Source: CALBPI01 sp045110335
GTDB lineage: Bacteria; Pseudomonadota; Gammaproteobacteria; Steroidobacterales; Woeseiaceae
Direction of reading: 5' to 3'
Assembly: GCA_045110335.1 (NCBI GenBank)
Contig: JBGCGB010000007.1
Span: forward strand, 1 to 64,000
DNA: 64,000 nucleotides
Every line of letters begins with the position of its first letter. The first letter of the stretch is position 1. Below are positions 34,255 to 43,467 of the stretch, one piece after another. Made by a program: the position numbers and the translations under genes. The notes under the pieces were generated by a model. That model was not told the origin of the DNA and did not search any database. It worked only from the letters and a program-made list of their open reading frames with translations.

Positions 34255-35307
34255 CGGCTCGCAGAAACGATGTGCATCATCGTTGTCGGCGATTCGTAGA
34301 AACTGGTCACCAAGACGCTCGCTCTCCTCAACAACCCTGCGCCATGCGGCGAGCCGTTTGGCGCTATCCATGGTTTTGAAGTCTTGTCGATCAGGAATCT
34401 TTGAGCCCGGTAATGACTCAACAAATTCGGCTGATGGAGAAACCAACAGCACGCGATCAAGATGCGTCGGATTTGGCTCACGCGTTCGCTTTTTCTTGTC
34501 GAACCAACCGGGCGTCATGTGCGGATAGAAATGCGGATACAACGTCAAACCGGACGTTGTCGAAAGCGGTACATCAAAGTGATAGTCGATGATGCCACCG
34601 TCACGATACATACCGGCCGGCGCACCGGGAATATCTCGAACGCCATTGATCACTAACGGAATCGCGCCGGACGCACGGATAGCTTGTTCAACGTTGTCCG
34701 GGCCAAGCGCAATTTGCGAAATCGGAAAATCAGAAACATCCAGAAACGGTGGATCGTCCCGTACATCATGAAACAGCGCCCGCTCGAAAAACCGACCGAG
34801 TGATTTTCTCGAAAACTGATTGGCAATCATCGCCGACGTTAAACCAGCCAATAGCAGCGCCGTGTTTTCACTGGCCGATAAATTCTTGGCGCGCACGGTC
34901 ATGATGTGTGTTCTAAAAACAGGATGGTTGACGATTTGCGCCGGACCATCGGGTCCCAAGATGTGTGCGAGCATCGCCTGTCCGACTTGACTGATCTCGT
35001 CGCGAGTGGGCTTCTCGCTGTAAGTCTGTTCCAAATAGGCCGACTCAAAACGGGAAATCGCCGCGAGTGGGTCCGCCTGGGCGTAGCAGCCAAATCGCCA
35101 GGCGCCAATCGAAGAACCCAGCAGATGCACCGGCTGCCTAAAGCCGGGCACGAAATCGCGGACCAGGGCTTTGTCCAGGCCTGACAAGACCAACCACTTT
35201 GCACCGCCTGATGCACCGGCCATCATACGTACGTCGCCTGGCTTGATGCCGTGCTCACGGATGTGCTCGAGCGCCGCCGGCCCTGCCTGTAACGTCAACG
35301 CGCGCAT
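34231..35307 (-). CDS. Patatin-like phospholipase
   Basis: A 358-residue serine lipase of the patatin family. The anion hole GASGGA lies at 31-36, the nucleophile elbow LLGSSIGAW at 62-70 (Ser66) and the catalytic Asp in YRDGGIIDYHF (Asp236). No signal peptide, so probably cytosolic or secreted by another route. It hydrolyses acyl ester bonds; physiological substrate unknown. It starts 11 bp after the purA stop and may be read from the purA transcript. Confidence 0.87.
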   Translation of the reverse strand: MRALTLQAGPAALEHIREHGIKPGDVRMMAGASGGAKWLVLSGLDKALVRDFVPGFRQPVHLLGSSIGAWRFGCYAQADPLAAISRFESAYLEQTYSEKPTRDEISQVGQAMLAHILGPDGPAQIVNHPVFRTHIMTVRAKNLSASENTALLLAGLTSAMIANQFSRKSLGRFFERALFHDVRDDPPFLDVSDFPISQIALGPDNVEQAIRASGAIPLVINGVRDIPGAPAGMYRDGGIIDYHFDVPLSTTSGLTLYPHFYPHMTPGWFDKKKRTREPNPTHLDRVLLVSPSAEFVESLPGSKIPDRQDFKTMDSAKRLAAWRRVVEESERLGDQFLRIADNDDAHRFCEPLVAGARR

Positions 35308-35318
35308 GGAATAGTGTG

Positions 35319-36614
35319 CTAGGTGGACAGCGGGTCGTTGCGCACAATCGTCTGCTCACGACCCGGGCCTGTTGACACAATATCAACCGGTGATTCCACA
35401 ATTTGTTCGATTCGAGCCAAGTAATCACGTGCTTTCTGCGGCAGCTCGTTGAAGTCGGTAATTCCGACCGTATTGGACTGCCAGCCCGGCACATCTTCAT
35501 AAACGGGCTCAACTTCTGCATAGCGATCAACGATCACCGGCGGTGATGAAATCACTTCACCATCGATACGGTAGCCTGTGCACATGCGAATGGTTTCAAA
35601 TTCATCCAGAACATCCAACTTCGTGACGCAAAGTCCGGAGATGCCATTGTTGATGATAGATCGGCGCAAAGCGACGGCATCAAACCAACCACAACGTCGC
35701 GGTCTTCCTGTTGTCGCACCGAATTCAGCGCCAACGCGCGCCAGTTGCGCACCGTCGTCATCCATTAACTCCGTCGGGAATGGGCCCGCACCCACACGGG
35801 TTGCGTACGCCTTAACGATGCCCAACACGTAGTCGATTTGACCAGGTCCAATGCCGGTGCCAGTGCTCGCACCGCCGGCAACAGTATTACTGGAAGTCAC
35901 GAAAGGATAGGTGCCATGATCGATGTCCAGCAACGTGCCCTGCGCGCCCTCGAACAATGTATTCGCACCCTGCTTATGAAGATCATGCAGTATGCCGGTT
36001 ACATCAGCGACCAACGGTGACACGCGTTCAGCCAAGGCCATCGCTTCGTCGAGCGTTTCGGTAAAATCAATCGTCGCCGCGCCAAGGTAGTGCTTCAAGA
36101 CAAAATTGTGGTAATCGAGAATCTCGCCAAGACGAGATGCAAATTTTTCGCGCAAGAACAGATCCGAAATTCGCAGCGCTCGCCGCGCGACTTTATCTTC
36201 ATAGGCGGGACCAATACCGCGTCCTGTTGTCCCGATCGCAGCGGCACCACGTGCTTTCTCGCGAGCGGCATCCAACGCCACGTGCGACGGCAGGATCAAT
36301 GGGCATGCGGGACTGATTCTCAAGCGTTCAAAGACGGGAACATCGTTGGCGACTAACCCATCCATTTCCTGAATCAATGCCGGCAATGAAATGACGACGC
36401 CGTTGCCGATCAGGCACTGGACACCATCTCTCAGCACACCTGACGGGATGAGATGCAAGACCGTTTTCTTACCGTCAATGACGAGCGTATGCCCGGCATT
36501 GTGACCACCCTGAAAACGTGCGACGGCGGCGACGCGATCGGTCAACAGGTCGACAATCTTCCCTTTGCCTTCGTCGCCCCATTGAGCGCCGACTACGACA
36601 ATATTCTTACCCAT
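35319..36614 (-). CDS. purA: Adenylosuccinate synthetase
   Basis: A 431-residue enzyme joining IMP and aspartate with GTP hydrolysis in AMP synthesis. It begins with the P-loop MGKNIVVVGAQWGDEGKGK, continues with VVISLPALIQEMD, GTTGRGIGPAYEDK, GAQGTLLDIDHGTYPFVTSS and GRPRRCGWFDAV, and ends in ARIEQIVESPVDIVSTGPGR, all family signatures. Placed downstream of hflC and the DUF2065 gene as in E. coli. Confidence 0.97.
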   Translation of the reverse strand: MGKNIVVVGAQWGDEGKGKIVDLLTDRVAAVARFQGGHNAGHTLVIDGKKTVLHLIPSGVLRDGVQCLIGNGVVISLPALIQEMDGLVANDVPVFERLRISPACPLILPSHVALDAAREKARGAAAIGTTGRGIGPAYEDKVARRALRISDLFLREKFASRLGEILDYHNFVLKHYLGAATIDFTETLDEAMALAERVSPLVADVTGILHDLHKQGANTLFEGAQGTLLDIDHGTYPFVTSSNTVAGGASTGTGIGPGQIDYVLGIVKAYATRVGAGPFPTELMDDDGAQLARVGAEFGATTGRPRRCGWFDAVALRRSIINNGISGLCVTKLDVLDEFETIRMCTGYRIDGEVISSPPVIVDRYAEVEPVYEDVPGWQSNTVGITDFNELPQKARDYLARIEQIVESPVDIVSTGPGREQTIVRNDPLST

Positions 36615-36638
36615 CTTTATTTTGTCCCAAGAGTTATC

Positions 36639-36827
36639 TTATGTGACGACCAATAGCAAAATGATGCCGGAGCTAACCAACACGCCGCCGAACATGCGTA
36701 TGGCCTCGGTCGGTAACGTGGCCAATTGCAACATGGCCCGCCGCCACGCATCCGGTGCTGCGAAAGGCCCCAAACCTTCGAAAATCAGCACCAGTGCGAC
36801 AGCACTAAGCAACCATTGCCATTGCAT
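36639..36827 (-). CDS. DUF2065 (YjeT-like) small membrane protein
   Basis: A 62-residue inner-membrane protein with two helices (WLLSAVALVLIFEGLGPFAA and MFGGVLVSSGIILLLVV) around a short polar loop containing the conserved W..A.......P motif. It equals E. coli YjeT in size and place, between hflC and purA. Function unknown. Confidence 0.9.
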   Translation of the reverse strand: MQWQWLLSAVALVLIFEGLGPFAAPDAWRRAMLQLATLPTEAIRMFGGVLVSSGIILLLVVT

Positions 36828-36836
36828 TGATGTGGC

Positions 36837-37706
36837 TTACTCGCCGTCGCGATTATTCAGGTAGCGGAAAAAGTCATTTTTCGGATCGAGCACCAGCATA
36901 TCACCGGATTTACCTAGCGAATTCTTGTAAGCCTCGATGCTTCGGTAGAACGAATAGAACTCCGGATCCTGATTGTACGCATCCGCATAAATCTTGGCAG
37001 CAAACGCATCGCCTTCACCACGAATCCGTTGCGCATCGCGATATGCCTCTGAACGAATCACAGTGCTCTGACGATCGGCGCCAGCGCGAATCTGCTCAGC
37101 CTCTTCATTACCCTCGGCGCGCAACTCGGCAGCGATACGAGCCCGCTCTTCGCTCATCCGGTTATAGACAGAGGCCGCAACGCGATCAGAAAACTCTACA
37201 CGTTTGACCCGTACGTCAATCAACGTGATACCAAGATCACTGGCCAAAGACGACGCGTCACTCATCATGTCGCGCATCAACTCGTTGCGTTCCAGCGAGA
37301 TTACTTCCTGCATGGTGCGTTTCGCAAACTCGGTACGAATCGCTGCTTTGATGATTTCAAGCAATCGATTTCGCGCCTCGGTTTCGATACCGCGTGTCGA
37401 AATATAATATTCCAACGGATCACTGATGCGGTATTTGACGAAGAAATCTACTGACGCTGGTTTTTTCTCCGAGGTCAAAATCTCTTCCGGCCGCGGCACA
37501 ATCGTCAACACCTGATTCGGAAATTTTAATACGTTATTCACAACAGGCACTTTGAAATGCAAACCCGATTCATAATCCGCTTTGACAATTTCACCAAACT
37601 TAAGCTTTAACGCATGCTCACGCTCGTCAACCACGAAGGCTGACATTGCCAATCCAATCAGCGCGATGCCGACAACCACTAAAAATCCTGAGAAACGTGC
37701 GCTCAT
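36837..37706 (-). CDS. hflC: FtsH protease modulator HflC
   Basis: A 289-residue SPFH protein with an N-terminal membrane helix (GFLVVVGIALIGLAMSAFVV) and a large periplasmic part; VVDEREHALKLKFGE and RVKRVEFSDRVAASVYNRM are typical. With HflK it forms the cage around FtsH. The start overlaps the hflK stop by ATGA; the C-terminus ends with DPKNDFFRYL. Confidence 0.96.
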   Translation of the reverse strand: MSARFSGFLVVVGIALIGLAMSAFVVDEREHALKLKFGEIVKADYESGLHFKVPVVNNVLKFPNQVLTIVPRPEEILTSEKKPASVDFFVKYRISDPLEYYISTRGIETEARNRLLEIIKAAIRTEFAKRTMQEVISLERNELMRDMMSDASSLASDLGITLIDVRVKRVEFSDRVAASVYNRMSEERARIAAELRAEGNEEAEQIRAGADRQSTVIRSEAYRDAQRIRGEGDAFAAKIYADAYNQDPEFYSFYRSIEAYKNSLGKSGDMLVLDPKNDFFRYLNNRDGE

Positions 37707-38818
37707 TGTCTGGTCCTCCGTGCGCGGCTACTGGACGCTGGCTCGGGCTGAACCCGGATAGGGTTCTGCCGGCTGGTCGTACCGGTAGATTGGTCTTGGG
37801 AAGCACCACGTGCGCTGTCCAACATCTTATCGACGGGCAGGTACAAAAGATTTCCGTTGCCCTCGGCATCGATGAATACTTTGTTTGTGTTGCTGTAAAC
37901 GTTTTCAATGGCATCAATATAGAGACGCTCACGCGTCACTTCCGGCGCCGCCTGATACTCTTTCAGCAGCGCAAGAAATCTCGCCGCATCACCCTCAGCA
38001 TCGTTGGTGACCTGCTCTTTGTAAGCTTCCGCGGCCTCAATCATTCGCGCACGCTCACCGCGCGCTTCAGGAATGACCTGATTCTCATATGTCTCTGCAC
38101 TGAGTTTCGCTTGCTCTTTGTCCTCACGCGCTTTCACCGCGTCCTGAACAGCGTCCTGAACCTGCGACGGAAAGTCCACTTGCTGCAGGTTGACGGACGT
38201 AATCTCGATACCGGCTTCATAGGTATCCAGTGCCTTCTGAATCAGCTCGCGGGTTTGGCGGGCGATTTCAGCACGATCCCCGACCAGCGTGAAGTCGGCA
38301 GGATGCTTGCCAACTGCTTCACGAATCGCACTCTCGCTAACATCGGAAACCGTACCTTCCTGATCACGCACATTGAATTGATAGTCGGCTGGATCCCGGC
38401 GCCGATATTGAACCGCCAAATCGATGACAACGAAATTCTCATCAGCAGTCAGCATCGGAATCACTTGTTCGATCCGGTCAATCACCGATGCATTGACGAG
38501 TTCCACCGTCTCGATAGGATACGGGAAATGCCAGTGCAAACCCGGGTCCGTCATCGAAGTGAACTTGCCGAAACGCAGTTCGAGGCCACGTTCAGCCTGA
38601 TCCACTCGGTAAAAGCCTGTCGCAAGCCAAACAAGAAGACCGATAATAAAAATGACGCCAACGCCCATGGCGTTGCCTCCATCGTTATTGCCGTCACCAA
38701 ACAAATTGTTCAGTTTCTTCTGAAGATTATTCATCATTCGGTCCAGATCATTGGAACCGGACGGGCGTCGCTTGTTGCCCCACGGATCCTTGTCATTTCC
38801 TGATTCATTCCAAGCCAT
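37703..38818 (-). CDS. hflK: FtsH protease modulator HflK
   Basis: A 371-residue SPFH protein. A Gly/Asn-rich cytosolic N-terminus (MAWNESGNDKDPWG) leads to a membrane helix (GVGVIFIIGLLVWLATGF), the SPFH domain (VDQAERGLELRFGKFT, GLHWHFPYPIE) and a long helix rich in Ala/Glu. The C-terminal tail is polar and disordered. Partner of HflC in regulating FtsH. Confidence 0.96.
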   Translation of the reverse strand: MAWNESGNDKDPWGNKRRPSGSNDLDRMMNNLQKKLNNLFGDGNNDGGNAMGVGVIFIIGLLVWLATGFYRVDQAERGLELRFGKFTSMTDPGLHWHFPYPIETVELVNASVIDRIEQVIPMLTADENFVVIDLAVQYRRRDPADYQFNVRDQEGTVSDVSESAIREAVGKHPADFTLVGDRAEIARQTRELIQKALDTYEAGIEITSVNLQQVDFPSQVQDAVQDAVKAREDKEQAKLSAETYENQVIPEARGERARMIEAAEAYKEQVTNDAEGDAARFLALLKEYQAAPEVTRERLYIDAIENVYSNTNKVFIDAEGNGNLLYLPVDKMLDSARGASQDQSTGTTSRQNPIRVQPEPASSSRARRTRQ

Positions 38819-38864
38819 TGTTTTCTAAATCCAAAGGTTAGGTTGTGCTGCCTTAAACAGCGAA

Positions 38865-40181
38865 TTACATCTGCGCCTGAGCAGGTTCCAGCTCGGGCTC
38901 AATCATTGATTGCATGCGATCAGGCGCTATCGACATCTGTCGGCAAAATCGCATGAAATCCTTTTTCGTCATCTCAATCGTCAAGCAACTTTCACCTTGA
39001 TCGGTGAAAGACTCTTCGACGACCGCACCTTGCTCGAACAGACTCGCCCTAGGCCGAGCCTCGCTAGCCGTTAATTGTAGCGTGCCGTAGACATGATCTT
39101 CACGGAACTGCCCCAATAGACAATCCCGAAGCAAATCCAGCCCCGCGCCCGATAATGCAGAGACCCAAACACTGGGCGGCGCATCGTCGCTACCATCTAC
39201 GGCATGGGCCAATTGCCCTTCGACATCAATCTTATTGTACACGCGAATCTGTTTGACATCCTCGGCGCCAATTTCGGCCAGTACTTCATTGACCTGCCGC
39301 TCGCGCAACGCATGCTCAGGATCACTGGCATCAATGATGTGCAGGATCACATCCGCTTCCCTGGTCTCCGTTAGCGTCGCCCGGAAAGCGGCCACCAACT
39401 CGTGAGGGAGGTCTGATACGAAGCCGACCGTGTCCGCCAAGATAACCGTCGTATGTTTGTCTAGATCCAATCGTCTTAGCGTTGGATCTAGTGTGGCGAA
39501 CAGTTGATCAGCCGCGAGTACGTCAGCATCCGTAAGCTTGTTGAACAACGTGGATTTCCCGGCATTGGTATAGCCGACCAAAGCCAGCGTCGGCACGTCG
39601 TTCCGTATGCGATTGCGCCGGCCGAGTTCACGTTGTTTGTCGACCTTTTCCAAACGTGCGGTCAGTTTGGCGATCCGATGCCGAACTAGGCGGCGGTCGG
39701 TCTCAAGCTGTGTTTCGCCCGGGCCACGCAGGCCAATCCCGCCCTTTTGCCGTTCCAGGTGAGTCCATCCGCGAACAAGCCGGGTCGATAAATGACGCAA
39801 CTGGGCAAGCTCCACTTGCAGCTTGCCTTCAAAAGACCGAGCGCGTTGCGCGAAAATATCGAGAATCAGACCGCTTCTGTCTAACACCCGACAGCAAAAT
39901 TGCTTTTCCAGATTTCGCTCTTGACTCGGCGATAGCTTGTGACTGACCAAGACAAGATCGATCTTGCTGTATTTTACTTCGGCGGCGATCTCTTCCACTT
40001 TGCCACGACCAATTAGCAGCTTAGCTTCCGGCCGACCGCGATTCACAATCACGGTGTCCTGAATATCAGCGCCAGCGGATATCGCGAGTTCGATAAACTC
40101 GTGGACATCGCAAGCATCGATATCGCTGAACACAGGATGCACGATAAGCGCACGCTCACCAGTCTTCGGTCTATCAAACAT
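38865..40181 (-). CDS. hflX: Ribosome-splitting GTPase HflX
   Basis: A 438-residue GTPase that separates stalled or hibernating 70S ribosomes. The HflX N-terminal domain (IQDTVIVNRGRPEAKLLIGR), the linker signature GGIGLRGPGETQLE (147-160), P-loop GYTNAGKST (203-211), switch DTVGFVSDLPH and NKID follow in order. It lies between hfq and hflK as in E. coli. Confidence 0.96.
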   Translation of the reverse strand: MFDRPKTGERALIVHPVFSDIDACDVHEFIELAISAGADIQDTVIVNRGRPEAKLLIGRGKVEEIAAEVKYSKIDLVLVSHKLSPSQERNLEKQFCCRVLDRSGLILDIFAQRARSFEGKLQVELAQLRHLSTRLVRGWTHLERQKGGIGLRGPGETQLETDRRLVRHRIAKLTARLEKVDKQRELGRRNRIRNDVPTLALVGYTNAGKSTLFNKLTDADVLAADQLFATLDPTLRRLDLDKHTTVILADTVGFVSDLPHELVAAFRATLTETREADVILHIIDASDPEHALRERQVNEVLAEIGAEDVKQIRVYNKIDVEGQLAHAVDGSDDAPPSVWVSALSGAGLDLLRDCLLGQFREDHVYGTLQLTASEARPRASLFEQGAVVEESFTDQGESCLTIEMTKKDFMRFCRQMSIAPDRMQSMIEPELEPAQAQM

Positions 40182-40231
40182 AGTTTGCTTGGGTCCGCGT
40201 CAACATTAGGTTGCCGCTATCCTGGGTACCG

Positions 40232-40477
40232 TTACTCGCCTTCAACACCATCTTCGTCACCCGCAGGGAGACGAATATTACGTGCCGGAACCACGGTCGA
40301 AATAGCATGCTTATAGACCATTTGGTTCACGCTGTTTTTCAGCAGCACGACGAACTGGTCGAACGAATCAATCTGTCCCTGAAGCTTAATACCGTTCACC
40401 AAGTAAATGGACACCGGTACCTTTTCTTTGCGCAAGACGTTCAGAAATGGATCCTGCAAAGACTGTCCCTTTGCCAT
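40232..40477 (-). CDS. hfq: RNA chaperone Hfq
   Basis: An 81-residue hexameric Sm-like protein that pairs sRNAs with mRNAs. Sm1 (SIYLVNGIKLQGQIDSFDQF) and Sm2 (YKHAISTVVPAR) are intact; Gln8, Asp9, Phe42, Tyr55, Lys56, His57 occupy the same positions as in E. coli. The rim keeps Arg16. The acidic C-terminal tail is short (PAGDEDGVEGE). ATG 40477 has AAGGAG before it, against the longer open frame. Confidence 0.97.
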   Translation of the reverse strand: MAKGQSLQDPFLNVLRKEKVPVSIYLVNGIKLQGQIDSFDQFVVLLKNSVNQMVYKHAISTVVPARNIRLPAGDEDGVEGE

Positions 40478-40662
40478 GGAAATCTCCTTGTTGTTGTCAG
40501 CACACGCCTTGCTCTCCGCGCCCAAGCAAAAAGCGGCATTAGTCTGCCCGGTTACTCGACATGCCAGTGCTATCGCAAGTCGCCGGTATCGTTTGATGTT
40601 AGCACAGCATTTCGCGCTGGCGCCGAGCCTTAAAAAATAATGCTGACGTCAAATAGGTGGCG

Positions 40663-41604
40663 TCACACCGCGCTTCGCAATTGCTTTGTTACCCAATCAG
40701 ATATGTGGCTGAAAACTTGCGAATCAAGCGGGTCTAGCCGCTGAATCTTTTGCGTTCCCCGCAACCAGGTAAACTGGCGTTTGGCCAGCCTGCGTGTTGC
40801 TGTCTTGGCATCCGCAACAGCTTGATCCAATGAACAAATTCCATTCACATAAGCGGCAATCTGGCGATAACCCACTGCCCGCATACTAGGTAAATCAGCG
40901 GACATTCCCGGTGTCGACAGCAAGCCAGACACCTCATCGACAAACCCGTCCTCCAGCATCTGATCAAACCTTTCACTAATGCGCACATGCAGATCTTTGC
41001 GATCACTGGTCACCAATGCGAGGCGGCGAAAATCGAAGGGCGATGCGCTAGTCTGTCGCTGTAGCTCGCTGATGGGTTCGCCAGTCAGCTCGAAGACTTC
41101 CAGGGCACGTTGGATTCTTTGCGAATCCGCAGGCTCGATACGAGCGGCTGCCACGGGGTCCACTGATGTTAACCGGGCATGCAACGCTGCCCAGCCCTGA
41201 TCATTTGCCGCTTCGTCAAGACGCTGCCGAATAGCCGGATCGGCAGCAGGAAGCGACGCCAACCCGTCAAACAACCGACGGAAATACAACATCGTGCCAC
41301 CCACCAGCAACGGAATGCGTTGAGAGCGATGACTTTGCTCGATAGCGGACGTCGCATCAGCGACAAAATCAGCCACCGAATACGTATCAACCGGATCGCG
41401 AATATCCACCAACTGATGCGGAACCGCATTAAGCAACTCGACAGAGGGTTTCGCGCTGCCAATATCGAAACCGCGGTATACCATCGCGGAATCCACACTG
41501 ATCACATCAACATCACCGCGTTGATGTAGCGCGATCGCCGCTTCCGTCTTGCCGCTTGCCGTTGGACCCAACAAACAAAGCACGGGCGCGGATGGGCGCA
41601 TCAT
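40663..41604 (-). CDS. miaA: tRNA dimethylallyltransferase MiaA
   Basis: A 313-residue enzyme adding an isopentenyl group to A37 of tRNAs reading UNN codons. P-loop LLGPTASGKT (11-20), ISVDSAMVYRGFDIGSAKPS, GGTMLYFRRLFDGLASLP and TRRLAKRQFTWLRG are family motifs. Start ATG 41604 overlaps the mutL stop (ATGA); the longer frame to 41676 runs into mutL. A 185-bp gap follows before hfq, which probably carries the hfq promoter. Confidence 0.95.
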   Translation of the reverse strand: MMRPSAPVLCLLGPTASGKTEAAIALHQRGDVDVISVDSAMVYRGFDIGSAKPSVELLNAVPHQLVDIRDPVDTYSVADFVADATSAIEQSHRSQRIPLLVGGTMLYFRRLFDGLASLPAADPAIRQRLDEAANDQGWAALHARLTSVDPVAAARIEPADSQRIQRALEVFELTGEPISELQRQTSASPFDFRRLALVTSDRKDLHVRISERFDQMLEDGFVDEVSGLLSTPGMSADLPSMRAVGYRQIAAYVNGICSLDQAVADAKTATRRLAKRQFTWLRGTQKIQRLDPLDSQVFSHISDWVTKQLRSAV

Positions 41605-43397
41605 TGTCCGCGCAGAAACAATTGATCTAATGCCTGCATCGAGAGTTGCGTCCAGGTCGGGCGGCCATGATTGCATTGATCGGCGCGTTCGGTGCGCTCC
41701 ATATCCCGCAGCAATGCATTCATCTCACCATGCGTCAGCGAGCGGTTCGCACGGACCGAATGATGGCAAGCCATCGTCGACAACATTTCATCGGTCAAGC
41801 TTTCGAGCCGGTCCGATGCGCCATGTTCTGAAAGATCAGCAAGCACGTCGCGTAACAATTGCTCGGCGTCGCCCTCGCCGAGCAAACTGGGTATTTCCCG
41901 AATGACCACGGACTCATGCCCGCCGGAATCCACGATCAAGCCCATCTCAGACAATGCCTGCTGATGCTGCTCTAGTAATTGCTGCTCTCGCGTCGCGACG
42001 GCAACCCGCAGCGGCACCAGCAGCGGCTGGCGTATAACAGCACGGTTCGCATAATCGCGCTTCAAACGTTCATAGGTGATGCGTTCGTGCGCCGCATGCA
42101 TGTCCACCAAGACCAGACCTTCGGCATTCTGAGCCAGGATATAAACGCCATGCAGCTGCGCGAGCGCATAGCCTAGCGGCGGACCCTGTCGCCCTTCCTC
42201 TTCGACCGGCATCATGACGGGTGCCGAAGGCTCACCGACCCGGCTATGCCCGGACGCAAAGCCGTCTGATGTCGCAACCGCGGCCGTAGCCATCAAACTC
42301 AACCCACCCTGGATGGCCGCGCGATCGTCAAATTGGCGCGACGGCATGCCCGACGGTGTTCGCATCATGGCCGGTGCGGGTCGCGCGCTGTCAGCCCCGG
42401 GTCGCGTTTCTGCCAAAGTCGCTTCCACCGTCCGAAATACGAACTCGTGCACACTGCGGGAGTCCCGAAATCTGACTTCATGCTTCGCCGGGTGAGCGTT
42501 GACGTCCACACGCGCGGGATCAACCGATAGCATCAAGACATACGCAGGATGTCGCCCGTGAAACAGTACATCACGAAAGCCCAGTTTCGCGGCATGCATC
42601 AGCGTTTTGTCGCGTACCCAGCGGCCGTTGATGAATGCATGCTGCATATCGGGCTGGCTACGTGAGAACGTCGGCAATGCCAGCCATCCTGACAACGCTA
42701 ACCCGGCCGCTTCGCGCTCTACTTTTACGCAGGCTTGAATAAACGCTTCGCCGAGCAGTAAACCCACGCGGCTATCGCGCTGCTCCGCGTTACCGGCTTT
42801 GGGTAAATTGAGCACGGTCTTACCGTTGTGCGTCAACGAGAACGCGACGCTTGCATGCGCCAGAGCGAGCCGCCGAACAATTTGATCGATATGGCGGAAC
42901 TCGGTCTTCTCTGTCTTAAGGAACTTCTTGCGCGCCGGCGTGTTGTAAAAAAGATCGGCCACTTCGATATTGGTGCCGTGATTCAGCGCATACGGTGCCG
43001 GCTCACTGACCTCACCCGACCTCACCTTCACCACCCGACCGGAGTCGGCCTCACGCACGCGTGACGCCAAAGACATTCTGGATACCGACGCAATACTGGG
43101 TAGTGCCTCACCACGAAAACCTAGCGAAGCGACACATTCAAGGTCATCGAGATCCGAAATCTTGCTTGTCGCATGTCGGCTTAAGGCCAAACGAATCTCT
43201 TCACCGGGAATACCCATGCCGTCGTCGCGAATACGAATCAGACGACCGCCGCCACCCTCTATATCGATGTCAATTCGGGTCGCACCCGCATCGAGACTGT
43301 TCTCCACCAGCTCTTTAACAACAGAAGCTGGTCGCTCAACGACCTCGCCCGCAGCGATTTGATTAATTAAGTGATCAGAGAGTTGTTTGATGGGCAT
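41601..43397 (-). CDS. mutL: DNA mismatch repair protein MutL with endonuclease motif
   Basis: A 598-residue GHKL ATPase. N-terminal motifs LINQIAAGEVVERPASVVKE, ENSLDAGATRIDID, RDDGMGIP and LGFRGEALPSI are intact. The C-terminal domain has VDMHAAHERITYE (from Asp432), matching the metal-binding DQHA-x2-E-x4-E motif, plus ACHHSVRA and CNHGRPT, the zinc-site segments of endonuclease-type MutL. E. coli MutL lacks these and relies on MutH, so this protein probably nicks DNA itself. ATG 43397 matches the family start; the longer frame to 43502 does not. Confidence 0.96.
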   Translation of the reverse strand: MPIKQLSDHLINQIAAGEVVERPASVVKELVENSLDAGATRIDIDIEGGGGRLIRIRDDGMGIPGEEIRLALSRHATSKISDLDDLECVASLGFRGEALPSIASVSRMSLASRVREADSGRVVKVRSGEVSEPAPYALNHGTNIEVADLFYNTPARKKFLKTEKTEFRHIDQIVRRLALAHASVAFSLTHNGKTVLNLPKAGNAEQRDSRVGLLLGEAFIQACVKVEREAAGLALSGWLALPTFSRSQPDMQHAFINGRWVRDKTLMHAAKLGFRDVLFHGRHPAYVLMLSVDPARVDVNAHPAKHEVRFRDSRSVHEFVFRTVEATLAETRPGADSARPAPAMMRTPSGMPSRQFDDRAAIQGGLSLMATAAVATSDGFASGHSRVGEPSAPVMMPVEEEGRQGPPLGYALAQLHGVYILAQNAEGLVLVDMHAAHERITYERLKRDYANRAVIRQPLLVPLRVAVATREQQLLEQHQQALSEMGLIVDSGGHESVVIREIPSLLGEGDAEQLLRDVLADLSEHGASDRLESLTDEMLSTMACHHSVRANRSLTHGEMNALLRDMERTERADQCNHGRPTWTQLSMQALDQLFLRGQ

Positions 43398-43467
43398 GTT
43401 GTGTAGAGGCCAGCATTCTTGCAATGCCCCTATTCTTTCACATGCCGCTCTGTGGCGGCCAGCGCCG

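Noticed and set aside
37646..38803. 385-codon plus-strand frame across hflC/hflK
   Set aside because: Antisense to clear SPFH genes in conserved order; composition unlike any family.
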